Source of the DNA: CAXBES01 sp965367015
Lineage (GTDB): Bacteria > Bacteroidota > Bacteroidia > Flavobacteriales > Flavobacteriaceae
Assembly: GCA_965367015.1 (NCBI GenBank)
Contig: CBDUGY010000070.1
Coordinates: 1 to 15,277 of the forward strand
DNA: 15,277 nt
Direction of reading: 5' to 3'
A model generated the notes under the pieces. The model saw only the letters and a program-made list of their open reading frames with translations. It was not told where the DNA came from and made no database searches. A program made the translations under genes and the position numbers. This document shows positions 7,700 through 14,908 of the stretch, one piece after another; the stretch's first letter is position 1; every line of letters begins with the position of its first letter.

Positions 7700-8540
7700 T
7701 ATGATTGTCAGAATTATATCTTGTTTACTCCTAGTTGCTTTTTTGTTTAATAGCTGTAAATCGAAAAAGCCAGTATCTAATCGGAAAAGTGTAAAATCCG
7801 AACGCGTTGTTGTTACAAATCCACCAAAAGTGATTGATGTGGAGCCCGTGGAACCAACGGTAATAACCCCCCCTAAACAAAATACTTCCTACGCCGAAAT
7901 TGTTTCTAATTATATCAATGACTATAGCAAAATTGCACAGGAGGAAATGCTTCAATATGGAATCCCGGCGAGTATCACCATTGCTCAGGGAATTTTAGAG
8001 AGTGGAGCGGGTAGAGGTGAACTTACCGGTAAAGCCAATAATCACTTCGGAATAAAATGTCATAGAGATTGGACAGGTGAGCGAGTTTATCACGATGATG
8101 ACGAGGCTCAAGAATGTTTCAGAAAATATAAAGATCCAAAGTATTCGTTCAGAGATCACTCATTGTTTTTAACAGAGCGTAGCAGATATCAAGATCTTTT
8201 TAAATTAAAAAAAGATGATTACAAAGGCTGGGCGAAAGGCTTGAAGAAGGCTGGATACGCAACCGATCCGAAATATCCTGATAAGTTAATAAGGATTATT
8301 GAACGTTACAATTTAGACAAATTAGACCGTGAAGTATTAGGCTCCGAAGTTGTTGTTTCCGTGGCATCAAACGAGCCTAAGATCAATACGTATCAGGTAG
8401 TAGCTGGGGATACATTATATAGTATCTCCCGACGTTTTAATCTCTCGGTAGATACCTTGAAGGAATACAATGGCTTATCTTCAAATGATATATCAGTAGG
8501 CCAGGTACTTTACTTACATTCTGTAAAAAATCAAAAGTAA
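7692..8540 (+). CDS. Glucosaminidase (GH73-type) lipoprotein with C-terminal LysM domain
   Basis: A 282-residue peptidoglycan hydrolase, expected to cleave beta-N-acetylglucosaminyl bonds in the cell wall. The N-terminus has a lipoprotein signal (hydrophobic stretch, then LFNSC); the following KSKK lacks the acidic surface-export signal, so a periplasm-facing lipoprotein is likely. A Pro-rich linker leads to the glucosaminidase domain (about 60-215) with SITIAQGILESGAGRG (putative catalytic Glu103), KANNHFGIKC, then a Tyr-His-Asp-Asp-Asp-Glu segment and YSFRDHSLFL. A LysM peptidoglycan-binding domain (about 233-277) has TYQVVAGDTLYSISRRF and the end ISVGQVLYL. ATG at 7692 overlaps the preceding gene by 8 nt; ATG at 7701, directly after that gene's stop, is an equally good start and gives the tighter signal peptide. 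hemL begins 3 nt after its stop, so the three genes are probably co-transcribed. Confidence 0.92.
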   Translation: MSNMIVRIISCLLLVAFLFNSCKSKKPVSNRKSVKSERVVVTNPPKVIDVEPVEPTVITPPKQNTSYAEIVSNYINDYSKIAQEEMLQYGIPASITIAQGILESGAGRGELTGKANNHFGIKCHRDWTGERVYHDDDEAQECFRKYKDPKYSFRDHSLFLTERSRYQDLFKLKKDDYKGWAKGLKKAGYATDPKYPDKLIRIIERYNLDKLDREVLGSEVVVSVASNEPKINTYQVVAGDTLYSISRRFNLSVDTLKEYNGLSSNDISVGQVLYLHSVKNQK

Positions 8541-8543
8541 ACT

Positions 8544-9833
8544 ATGATCTATAAACGAAGTAGTGCTTTATTTCAGGAAGCACAGCAGGTAATTCCGGGA
8601 GGAGTGAATTCTCCGGTACGAGCCTTCAAGGCTGTTGGCGGAACTCCTATATTTGTTGAAAAAGCTAAAGGGGCTTATTTATATGATGTTGATGGAAACA
8701 AACTGATCGACTATATAAATTCCTGGGGTCCAATGATATTAGGTCATGCCTACGAACCCGTTGTTAATGCGGTTATCGAAAAGGCAAAGAATGGAACCTC
8801 TTTTGGAATGCCTACACAAATTGAAACCGAAATTGCGTCTCTCGCAGTCTCAATGGTACCTAATATAGACAAAATACGATTTGTAAATAGCGGTACGGAA
8901 GCCTGTATGAGTGCGGTGAGACTTGCACGCGGATTTACTGGAAAAGATAAAATTATAAAGTTTGCCGGATGCTATCATGGCCATAGCGACTCGTTTTTAA
9001 TTCAGGCGGGCAGTGGGGCTGTTACATTCGGTACGCCTAACAGTCCGGGTGTTACAAAGGGAACAGCGAAAGATACCCTTCTTGCTAAATTCAATGATAT
9101 TAATAATGTAGCGGAGGTTATTTCTGAAAACAAAAACGAAGTTGCTTGTATAATTATTGAACCTGTGGCCGGTAATATGGGTTGCATTCCACCATCTGAA
9201 GGTTTTTTAGAAGGTTTAAGAGCGCTATGTGACGAAAATAATATCCTCTTAATCTTTGATGAGGTGATGACAGGCTTCCGACTTGCAAAAGGAGGGGTTC
9301 AGGAATTATATGGAGTGAATGCTGATATTGTAACCTTCGGAAAAGTAATTGGTGGGGGTTTACCTGTTGGTGCCTTTGCTGCCCGCGAAGAAATCATGAA
9401 TCACTTAGCACCGATCGGACCCGTATATCAGGCCGGTACTCTGAGCGGAAACCCGCTGGCAATGGCTGCAGGCTTAGCAATGTTAACTGAGTTGAATGAG
9501 AATCCCGAAATTTTTTCTTCTTTAGCCGAGAAAACGCAATACCTTCATAATGGTATGGCAGAAGTATTTTCTGAAAATAATATCGCGCATACAATCAATA
9601 GAATAGGATCAATGATCTCTATTCACTTCTCTGAAGCGCCAGTGACCGATTTTGCTTCCGCGGCAAATGCAAATAATGAAAATTTTAAAATCTTTTTCCA
9701 CGGAATGCTGGAAGAAGGAATTTACATTGCACCCAGTGCTTTTGAAACTTGGTTCCTAACCGATGCACTTACATATATGGATTTGGATACCACAATTGAC
9801 GCATGTAAGAAAGTAGCTAAAAAATTGAAATAA
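8544..9833 (+). CDS. hemL: Glutamate-1-semialdehyde 2,1-aminomutase
   Basis: A 429-residue class III aminotransferase-fold enzyme, the usual length for the family. It turns glutamate-1-semialdehyde into 5-aminolevulinate, the last step of the C5 route to tetrapyrroles (heme), in the cytoplasm with PLP. Landmarks: the N-terminal QVIPGGVNSPVRAFKAVGG, FVNSGTEACMSAVRLARG, KFAGCYHGHSD, IIEPVAGNMG, LIFDEVMTGFR, and TFGKVIGGGLPVGAFA with the PLP lysine at 267, then YQAGTLSGNPLAMAAG. No key residue is missing. It is the last gene of the cluster, starting 3 nt after the glucosaminidase stop, and is followed by a hairpin terminator at 9838. There is no obvious biochemical link to the glucosaminidase. 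Assignment is near certain. Confidence 0.98.
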   Translation: MIYKRSSALFQEAQQVIPGGVNSPVRAFKAVGGTPIFVEKAKGAYLYDVDGNKLIDYINSWGPMILGHAYEPVVNAVIEKAKNGTSFGMPTQIETEIASLAVSMVPNIDKIRFVNSGTEACMSAVRLARGFTGKDKIIKFAGCYHGHSDSFLIQAGSGAVTFGTPNSPGVTKGTAKDTLLAKFNDINNVAEVISENKNEVACIIIEPVAGNMGCIPPSEGFLEGLRALCDENNILLIFDEVMTGFRLAKGGVQELYGVNADIVTFGKVIGGGLPVGAFAAREEIMNHLAPIGPVYQAGTLSGNPLAMAAGLAMLTELNENPEIFSSLAEKTQYLHNGMAEVFSENNIAHTINRIGSMISIHFSEAPVTDFASAANANNENFKIFFHGMLEEGIYIAPSAFETWFLTDALTYMDLDTTIDACKKVAKKLK

Positions 9834-9837
9834 AAAA

Positions 9838-9865
9838 ACCCTCCGAAGCTTTTTGCAGGGAGGGT
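9838..9865. terminator. Bidirectional hairpin terminator between hemL and the small secreted protein gene
   Basis: ACCCTCC (9838-9844) pairs with GGAGGGT (9859-9865) around a 14-nt loop. A run of A residues at 9832-9838 gives a good U-tract for minus-strand transcripts, and TCTTATTT follows for plus-strand transcripts. It lies between convergent genes 5 nt after the hemL stop. Confidence 0.8.
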
Positions 9866-9889
9866 CTTATTTATTGTATAAAAAGTAAC

Positions 9890-10240
9890 TTAGCTTTTTT
9901 GCATCGCTAGCCATCTTTCAAACTGCTTAGCATCAAGAGTTTTCTTCATTGCAGTCTTTAGTGTTTCTTGAGCTTTATTTTTTTCAGCAATAACGTTTGG
10001 GTCTGTCATGTCCTTATCTTTAACATTTTTGCTGTAACTAACTTCATAAGCTACATAAGATCTGAACATAGCGCGCTGCTGATCACCACTTAATCCTAAT
10101 TTTGCAGAGATATCAGCAACTTTAGACTTGGCTACAACTTCTGGTCGATCTTGATCTTCAGATAAATTTTGAGCCATAGCAGTGTTTACACCAAGTGTCA
10201 TTACAAATGCGATAGCAATTACTTTAATTAAATTTTTCAT
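9890..10240 (-). CDS. Small secreted protein, Spy/CpxP-like helical, function unknown
   Basis: A 116-residue protein with a clear signal peptide (MKNLIKVIAIAFVMTLGV..., cleavage likely after AMA at 23, leaving Gln-Asn). The mature part is mostly helical and charged. It contains two Leu-x-x-x-Gln elements, LGLSGDQQRAM and LDAKQFERWLAM, with about 50 residues between them. This spacing recalls the LTxxQ repeats of small periplasmic chaperone-like proteins such as Spy and CpxP, but the match is weak. No cysteine occurs in the mature part. It converges on hemL, shares the terminator at 9838-9865, and is 106 nt from the cytochrome gene end on the same strand. Short dyads such as GTTAC at 10263-10267 with GTAAC at 10272-10276 lie before its start. 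The periplasmic or secreted location is fairly sure; the role is not. Confidence 0.75.
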   Translation of the reverse strand: MKNLIKVIAIAFVMTLGVNTAMAQNLSEDQDRPEVVAKSKVADISAKLGLSGDQQRAMFRSYVAYEVSYSKNVKDKDMTDPNVIAEKNKAQETLKTAMKKTLDAKQFERWLAMQKS

Positions 10241-10346
10241 TGTTTTAATAATTAAATTTGAGGTTACTAATGTAACTAATTTAGATGCAATTATCCAAAA
10301 ATTAAGCCAAAATGCTAATTTTTTCGATTTTCTTTTACAATTGCTC

Positions 10347-11345
10347 TTAATTTTCTATTTCTTCAATATATTCAAGAAGCATTGCAACAGCTTCGGCATG
10401 AACTAAATTCCGGCCTAATTGTGGCATTCTATATGTTGGCACCGTACTTTGAATCCTCGCTTCTATTTCTCCTCTATTTGCATAAATGCCGGTATCGTCA
10501 AAAGGTGTCTCATATCTGAAATCCAATCCAAAATTAGTAACAGCACCGCCGGGATTATGACAATGTGCACAGTTAATATCAATATACGCTCTTCCTCGTT
10601 CTAAAATACTAAACGATAGCTCATCTGTCCAATCGGGTAATTGCGCAATACTTGACGAATTAGATACTCCTTCCAGTAGACCATTTGCTATAAAATAATC
10701 TAATTGGTTCTGGTTGGAATAACTGGGTACAACATTCATACTGCGTAATTTCATTCCGATAGGTAATGTAGTATTGGAATTATTATGACAGGTGAAGCAG
10801 TCTTGTTTGGAAGGAATCGTATAATTTATATTTTGCGTAGTTCCATTAATATCTGTATAACTAATAGGAACATCACTACCTGTCTCTCTATAAATAGCTT
10901 CTGTTTGAGCAGAATTCCAAATATAATTCCCGGCTTGCCACACACCTTCGACCTTTAGAAAGATTCGTGTTTCAACGATTTTCTTGCCCAAACTCGGGTC
11001 GCGATCATCGATATTGTAGTAAAAAGTTTTAGAAATTAATGTGTTATCGGGAAAATTGGGTAACAGATCATTGCCAGCGAAGGTCATCTTACCACCATCA
11101 GGAAGGCGAATAAGTCTTTGTTTTGCTGCATAATCGGTAAAAAGTGCACTATTCAATTCGTACTTCTGCACCCCGGTAGCGGGAGTTAAGCTAGATATAT
11201 CCGCTGTAAACACTCCCATTTCAGAAAGATTCGTTTCAAAAGTTAGATTCGTTTCCTCCATTGGCACCATGCTATCATCGTCTTTCTTACATGCTGAGAG
11301 ACATAAAAGTAGGCAGGGTACGAGTAAGATTCTTTTCATTTTCAA
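10347..11345 (-). CDS. Diheme cytochrome c lipoprotein, likely surface-exposed (SO2930-like)
   Basis: A 332-residue protein with a lipoprotein signal ending LSAC (Cys19). The next residues KKDDD fit the Bacteroidota lipoprotein export signal of Lys with acidic residues, so surface exposure is likely. Two heme-binding CxxCH motifs are present: CFTCH at 183-187 and CAHCH at 259-263. A late RMPQLGRN segment near 311 may give the distal Met ligand of the second heme. The N-terminal part (about 50-180) is beta-rich, with ALFTDYAAKQR and an IRLPDGGKM stretch, as in the SO2930-type diheme cytochromes. Those proteins often sit beside a parallel beta-helix partner, which is not seen here. The role is electron transfer at the cell envelope, with the partner unknown. 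It is divergent from the gene at 11495 across about 150 nt. Confidence 0.88.
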   Translation of the reverse strand: MKMKRILLVPCLLLCLSACKKDDDSMVPMEETNLTFETNLSEMGVFTADISSLTPATGVQKYELNSALFTDYAAKQRLIRLPDGGKMTFAGNDLLPNFPDNTLISKTFYYNIDDRDPSLGKKIVETRIFLKVEGVWQAGNYIWNSAQTEAIYRETGSDVPISYTDINGTTQNINYTIPSKQDCFTCHNNSNTTLPIGMKLRSMNVVPSYSNQNQLDYFIANGLLEGVSNSSSIAQLPDWTDELSFSILERGRAYIDINCAHCHNPGGAVTNFGLDFRYETPFDDTGIYANRGEIEARIQSTVPTYRMPQLGRNLVHAEAVAMLLEYIEEIEN

Positions 11346-11428
11346 TAATTTTTGCTAAAAATATAAAAATACCTTGAGACTTTTTGAAGGAGGGATATAA
11401 ATCTCTGACTCTTTCGTAATTAGTCTAC

Positions 11429-11457
11429 ACTCACTGAAACGTGCAACTCACTAAAAC
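11429..11457 (+). repeat. Direct repeat in the divergent promoter region
   Basis: ACTCACTGAAAC (11429-11440) and ACTCACTAAAAC (11446-11457) differ at one base and are offset by 17 bp. They lie 38 nt before the ATG at 11495, in the 149-nt gap between two divergent genes. Tandem sites of this kind can bind a regulator; there is no further support. Confidence 0.4.
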
Positions 11458-11494
11458 ATTGTTTTAGGACAGATGCATAACTGCTAGTTTCACA

Positions 11495-12817
11495 ATGAAT
11501 TTAAAAATATATAGAATGAAAACTAAATTGATGTTACTCGTGTACCCGGCTATAATACTTGGCGGGCTTTACTTCGGAATTAATTCAGATGAAAATTATC
11601 CTGAAACAAAACGGATGTTACAACCAATTAAAGGTTGCGTATTTATGACCACTATGGGAGAGCAATCTTCGGAAGGATTTAATGTGTATAAGAATAATGA
11701 AAATCTCACACTTTCAGTGCGGGACGGAATTGCGTGGCTGGCAGACGCCCAATTGCCAAACGGGGGCTATGGTGCCGGAAGTCATAGTGCTCAAAATGTG
11801 CTAGATCCACATGCCGTAAAAGCAGATCCTGCCACTACAGCAATGGTGGCTATGGCCTTATTACGCAGTGAAAACACATTTAAAAAGGGGCCATATGCTG
11901 AAAATCTTAAAAAAGCGACAAATTTTCTGATGGAAAGTGTCGAAAATACTTCAGCTGAGAACCCGTATATAACTGACGTACGCGGAACTCAAATTCAGAC
12001 TAAACTTGGACAAAACATCGATGCGGTGTTAGCGGCTCAGTTCTTCTCAAATTTATTAGATCGCAAATTAAAAGGGGTAGATAAAAAACGCTTAGAGCGT
12101 TGTCTCGATATTTGTGTGTCCAAAATTCAAAACGGAACCGACGCACAAGGAAAGCAAGGAGGTGCGGGATGGGCAGGTGTACTGCAAAGCGGTTTGGCAA
12201 ATAGTGCATTAGAATCGGCACAAGCAGTGGGTGCCGACGTAGACGAAAAAGTTTTAAATAGATCCAGAGATTATCAGAAGAGCAATTACGACGATGAAAC
12301 GGGCAACGTGAGTACAGAAGACGGTGCCGGCGTTATGTTGTATGCAGTAAGTGGAAGTGTACGCGCCAGTGCTAAAGAGGCTCGCCGGGCCGAGGAAGCG
12401 GTGAATAAAGCAAAGAATGAGGGAAAGGTCCAAAAAGATGCTCCGGTTACAGTAGAAAATTTGCGAAAGGCTGGGTATTCGGAAGCTGAAGCCATCGAAT
12501 ATAATACTTCATATAATGTTTATCAATCTGCAAAACAAACAGCGCAACGTCAGGATGTACTGAACGGGTTTGGAAATAATGGAGGTGAAGAATTCTTAAG
12601 TTTTTTACAAACGGGAGAATCTCTTGTTGTGAATAAGGATAAAGATTGGAGACAATGGTATGACGATATGAGTGGACGCATTCTAAAAATTCAAAATACT
12701 GATGGGAGTTGGAACGGACACCATTGTATTACAAGTCCGGTATTCTGCACTGCAACTAGTATTTTACTACTCACCGTAGAAAATGATATTGAGTTTTTAA
12801 GTAAAATTGGTGAATAA
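11495..12817 (+). CDS. Secreted or anchored squalene-cyclase-like (alpha/alpha toroid) repeat protein
   Basis: A 440-residue protein with an N-terminal hydrophobic segment (about 12-29) acting as signal peptide or anchor. ATG at 11516 (residue 8) is an alternative start that gives a more typical signal. The fold signature is prenyltransferase/squalene-oxidase repeats: QLPNGGYG (86-93), IQNGTDAQGK then GGAGW (211-226), and QNTDGSWNG (400-408), the last followed by a helix ending in TSILLLT. I see no catalytic DxDD motif of true cyclases, so it is more likely a binding or structural protein than a terpene cyclase. A highly charged insert (about 291-330, rich in Ala, Glu, Lys and Arg) interrupts the toroid. 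Cys pairs at 203/207 and 411/418 could form disulfides or bind metal. The gene stands alone between a divergent cytochrome gene and a convergent lysS. Confidence 0.8.
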   Translation: MNLKIYRMKTKLMLLVYPAIILGGLYFGINSDENYPETKRMLQPIKGCVFMTTMGEQSSEGFNVYKNNENLTLSVRDGIAWLADAQLPNGGYGAGSHSAQNVLDPHAVKADPATTAMVAMALLRSENTFKKGPYAENLKKATNFLMESVENTSAENPYITDVRGTQIQTKLGQNIDAVLAAQFFSNLLDRKLKGVDKKRLERCLDICVSKIQNGTDAQGKQGGAGWAGVLQSGLANSALESAQAVGADVDEKVLNRSRDYQKSNYDDETGNVSTEDGAGVMLYAVSGSVRASAKEARRAEEAVNKAKNEGKVQKDAPVTVENLRKAGYSEAEAIEYNTSYNVYQSAKQTAQRQDVLNGFGNNGGEEFLSFLQTGESLVVNKDKDWRQWYDDMSGRILKIQNTDGSWNGHHCITSPVFCTATSILLLTVENDIEFLSKIGE

Positions 12818-12880
12818 ATTTAGGGAAAGTCGGTATTTATAAATCTCGACTCTGTATTAATAAATGAAGAGCTATAGAGA

Positions 12881-12911
12881 TTGTATTGTGTTAATCTGTA
12901 GATTAACTTTA
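12881..12911 (+). promoter_or_regulatory. Putative promoter for the candidate small RNA
   Basis: TTG (12881-12883) lies 20 nt before TAACTTTA (12904-12911), one base off TAnnTTTG, fitting Bacteroidota promoter spacing. It would start transcription near 12918. Confidence 0.4.
12890..12907. promoter_or_regulatory. Perfect inverted repeat inside the putative promoter (operator candidate)
   Basis: GTTAATCT (12890-12897) and AGATTAAC (12900-12907) are perfect 8-bp arms with a 2-nt spacer. The dyad fills the space between the proposed -33 and -7 boxes, where a repressor dimer would block transcription. Confidence 0.45.
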
Positions 12912-12917
12912 GTACAT

Positions 12918-13033
12918 AGTTCATGTTTAAGTTGGGGAACACCGCTTATAATTCAATGGTAGTACAATACTATTTTCTCTCGATGCCAATCTCGAATTGT
13001 TCGAGGGGATAAAAATTATTGGCGGTGTTTTTT
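12918..13033 (+). ncRNA. Candidate structured small RNA with closing stem and U-tract terminator
   Basis: The 3' end GCGGTGTT (13022-13029) pairs perfectly with AACACCGC (12938-12945) and runs into six T residues (13028-13033), so it behaves like an intrinsic terminator whose loop is about 76 nt. Inside lie a second hairpin, CTCGAA and TTCGAG (12991-12996, 13000-13005, loop TTG), and an alternative pairing GCCAAT (12985-12990) with ATTGGC (13018-13023). The alternative competes with the closing stem for positions 13022-13023. A short stretch TTCAATGGTAG (12952-12962) resembles a tRNA D arm, but no functional tRNA can be folded. Promoter-like boxes lie at 12881-12911. The strand is set by the U-tract. 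It lies between a convergent gene pair and holds no open frame of note. Start is inferred; the structure is seen. Confidence 0.4.
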
Positions 13034-13088
13034 ATAAACAAATATACACTTCTCTATATGTTATGTTCTGTAAAAGGCGACGATGCTT

Positions 13089-14780
13089 TTATAAAGCTTT
13101 TACAAATAAACCCTCATCGGTTTTTTCAACCTTTGCGACTTGAAGTTTTGTTAGCCCTTTAATTGTCTTATCCCATTTCTTGTTGCTCAACCCGGATAGC
13201 TCTTTCAAATTGTCTAAAATCATCGGAGAATTGCTTTTTAAAATTTCAAACACAGATTTTTCATCTTCCGATAGTGATACCTTTTTGCGCTCAGGTCTCA
13301 TTTGTGGGAAGAATAATACTTCCTGAATCGAGGCATTGTTTGTAAGAAACATTACCAGTCTATCCATGCCAATACCCATTCCGCTTGTAGGTGGCATTCC
13401 GTATTCTAATGCGCGTAAAAAATCGTAGTCGATAAAAGCCGTTGCTTCATCATCACCTCGATCGGCTAACTTAAGCTGAGCCTCAAATCGCTCACGCTGA
13501 TCGATTGGATCATTCAATTCACTATACGCATTTGCGATCTCCTTACCGCAAACCATCAATTCAAATCGTTCGGTTAGCTCAGGATTTTCACGGTGTTCTT
13601 TACACAACGGACTCATCTCTTTAGGATAATCGGTTATAAAAGTTGGTTGTATATAGTTTCCTTCACATTTCTCACCAAAAATTTCATCAATAAGTTTTCC
13701 TTTACCCATAGTGTCGTCTACTTCCACACCCATGCCTTTTGCAGCGGTTCTAATTTCATCTTCTGTCTTACCGGTAATATCAAATCCGGTAAAATGTTTG
13801 ATTGAGTCTGCCATGGTCACACGATCATACGGCGCTTTGAAATCAATTTCATGATCTCCAAAAGTCGCCTTTGTCGTACCATTCACTTCCATTGCACAAA
13901 ATTCTAACAATTGCTCACAGAATTCCATCATCCAGTTGTAGTCTTTATAGGCCACGTAGATTTCCATCGCTGTGAATTCCGGATTATGAGTTCGGTCCAT
14001 TCCTTCATTTCTGAAATTTTTTGAAAACTCATAGACTCCGTCAAAACCTCCAACTATTAGACGTTTTAGGTACAATTCGTTTGCGATTCTCATATACAAT
14101 GGAATATCCAGAGAATTGTGATGTGTAATAAACGGACGTGCAGCCGCACCTCCTGGAATTGGTTGAAGAATTGGCGTTTCCACTTCAAAATAATCCCGAT
14201 CGTTAAAAAAAGTTCGCATTGCATTGAACAATTTTGTACGCTTTACAAATATTTCTTTTACATGCGGATTCACCACCAGATCGGCATAGCGCTGCCTGTA
14301 ACGTTGTTCTGCATCCGTAAAAGCGTCATGCACATTTCCTTCTGCATCAACACGAGGTTGAGGTAAGGGTTTTAACGCTTTTGAAAGCAATTTAAAACCT
14401 TTCACCATAACCGTTTTTTCTCCCACTTGAGTTGTGAATAATTCGCCTTCTATACCTATGAAATCCCCGATATCTAATAACTTTTTATAGACTTCGTTGT
14501 AATGTGTTTTATCCTCACCTGGACATATTTCATCACGGTTAAAATACACTTGTATTCTACCTTCACTATCCTGCAACTCAGCAAAAGATGCCTTTCCCTG
14601 AATACGGCGTGACATTAAACGCCCCGCAATTGTTACCTTCTTTCCTTCAGCAAAATCCTGTTTTATTTCTTTAGTAGTTGTATCTACCGGAAATAAATCG
14701 GCCGGATAAGGGTTGATGCCCAAGTTTCGTAATTGGGTGAGTTTGTCTCTTCGTATTTGTTCGAGTTCAGTAAGTTGCAT
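13089..14780 (-). CDS. lysS: Lysyl-tRNA synthetase, class II
   Basis: A 563-residue cytoplasmic enzyme that charges tRNA-Lys with lysine using ATP. An OB-fold anticodon-binding domain (about 48-135) contains VTIAGRLMSRRIQGKASF and IQVYFNRDE. The class II catalytic domain follows with motif 1 near 200-216 (VETPILQPIPGGAAARPF), motif 2 at 256-275 (FRNEGMDRTHNPEFTAMEIY) and motif 3 at 461-480 (MPPTSGMGIGMDRLVMFLTN). An extra 60-65 residues at the end (498-563) are absent from the shorter proteobacterial enzymes; such a tail, probably a small winged-helix-like domain, is common in Bacteroidota LysRS. The start at 14780 matches the family start and follows a good promoter. It converges on the gene ending at 12817. 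Confidence 0.98.
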   Translation of the reverse strand: MQLTELEQIRRDKLTQLRNLGINPYPADLFPVDTTTKEIKQDFAEGKKVTIAGRLMSRRIQGKASFAELQDSEGRIQVYFNRDEICPGEDKTHYNEVYKKLLDIGDFIGIEGELFTTQVGEKTVMVKGFKLLSKALKPLPQPRVDAEGNVHDAFTDAEQRYRQRYADLVVNPHVKEIFVKRTKLFNAMRTFFNDRDYFEVETPILQPIPGGAAARPFITHHNSLDIPLYMRIANELYLKRLIVGGFDGVYEFSKNFRNEGMDRTHNPEFTAMEIYVAYKDYNWMMEFCEQLLEFCAMEVNGTTKATFGDHEIDFKAPYDRVTMADSIKHFTGFDITGKTEDEIRTAAKGMGVEVDDTMGKGKLIDEIFGEKCEGNYIQPTFITDYPKEMSPLCKEHRENPELTERFELMVCGKEIANAYSELNDPIDQRERFEAQLKLADRGDDEATAFIDYDFLRALEYGMPPTSGMGIGMDRLVMFLTNNASIQEVLFFPQMRPERKKVSLSEDEKSVFEILKSNSPMILDNLKELSGLSNKKWDKTIKGLTKLQVAKVEKTDEGLFVKAL

Positions 14781-14805
14781 ACAGAATAGCTAAAATTTGA
14801 AGCTG

Positions 14806-14836
14806 CAAAGATAGTTACAAACTCTGGGTTATTCAA
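14806..14836 (-). promoter_or_regulatory. Promoter of lysS
   Basis: On the minus strand, TATCTTTG (14813-14806) is an exact match to TAnnTTTG, and TTG (14836-14834) lies 20 nt upstream, the expected -33 spacing. The -7 box is 25 nt before the lysS ATG, giving a short leader. Confidence 0.65.
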
Positions 14837-14908
14837 TCGACGAGCGTTTTTTTCAAGGATAATAGATTAATAAAGAGTATGAATACAGTTATAATAAATC
14901 ATCTGTTA

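Noticed and set aside
12828..12851. Terminator for the toroid-protein gene (AGTCG ... CGACT with an inner ATTTATAAAT palindrome)
   Set aside because: The stem is short and interrupted and no T-run follows; possible but not supportable.
12939..13028. tRNA gene in the gap before lysS (D-arm-like TTCAATGGTAG, TTCGAG like a T loop, 7-bp acceptor-like ends)
   Set aside because: No D, anticodon or T stem pairs when placed at tRNA spacing, with or without a long variable arm; only isolated motif similarity remains.
13593..13805. Plus-strand ORFs inside lysS (also 13163-13345 and 14118-14366)
   Set aside because: They are antisense to the full-length lysS frame and carry no domain.
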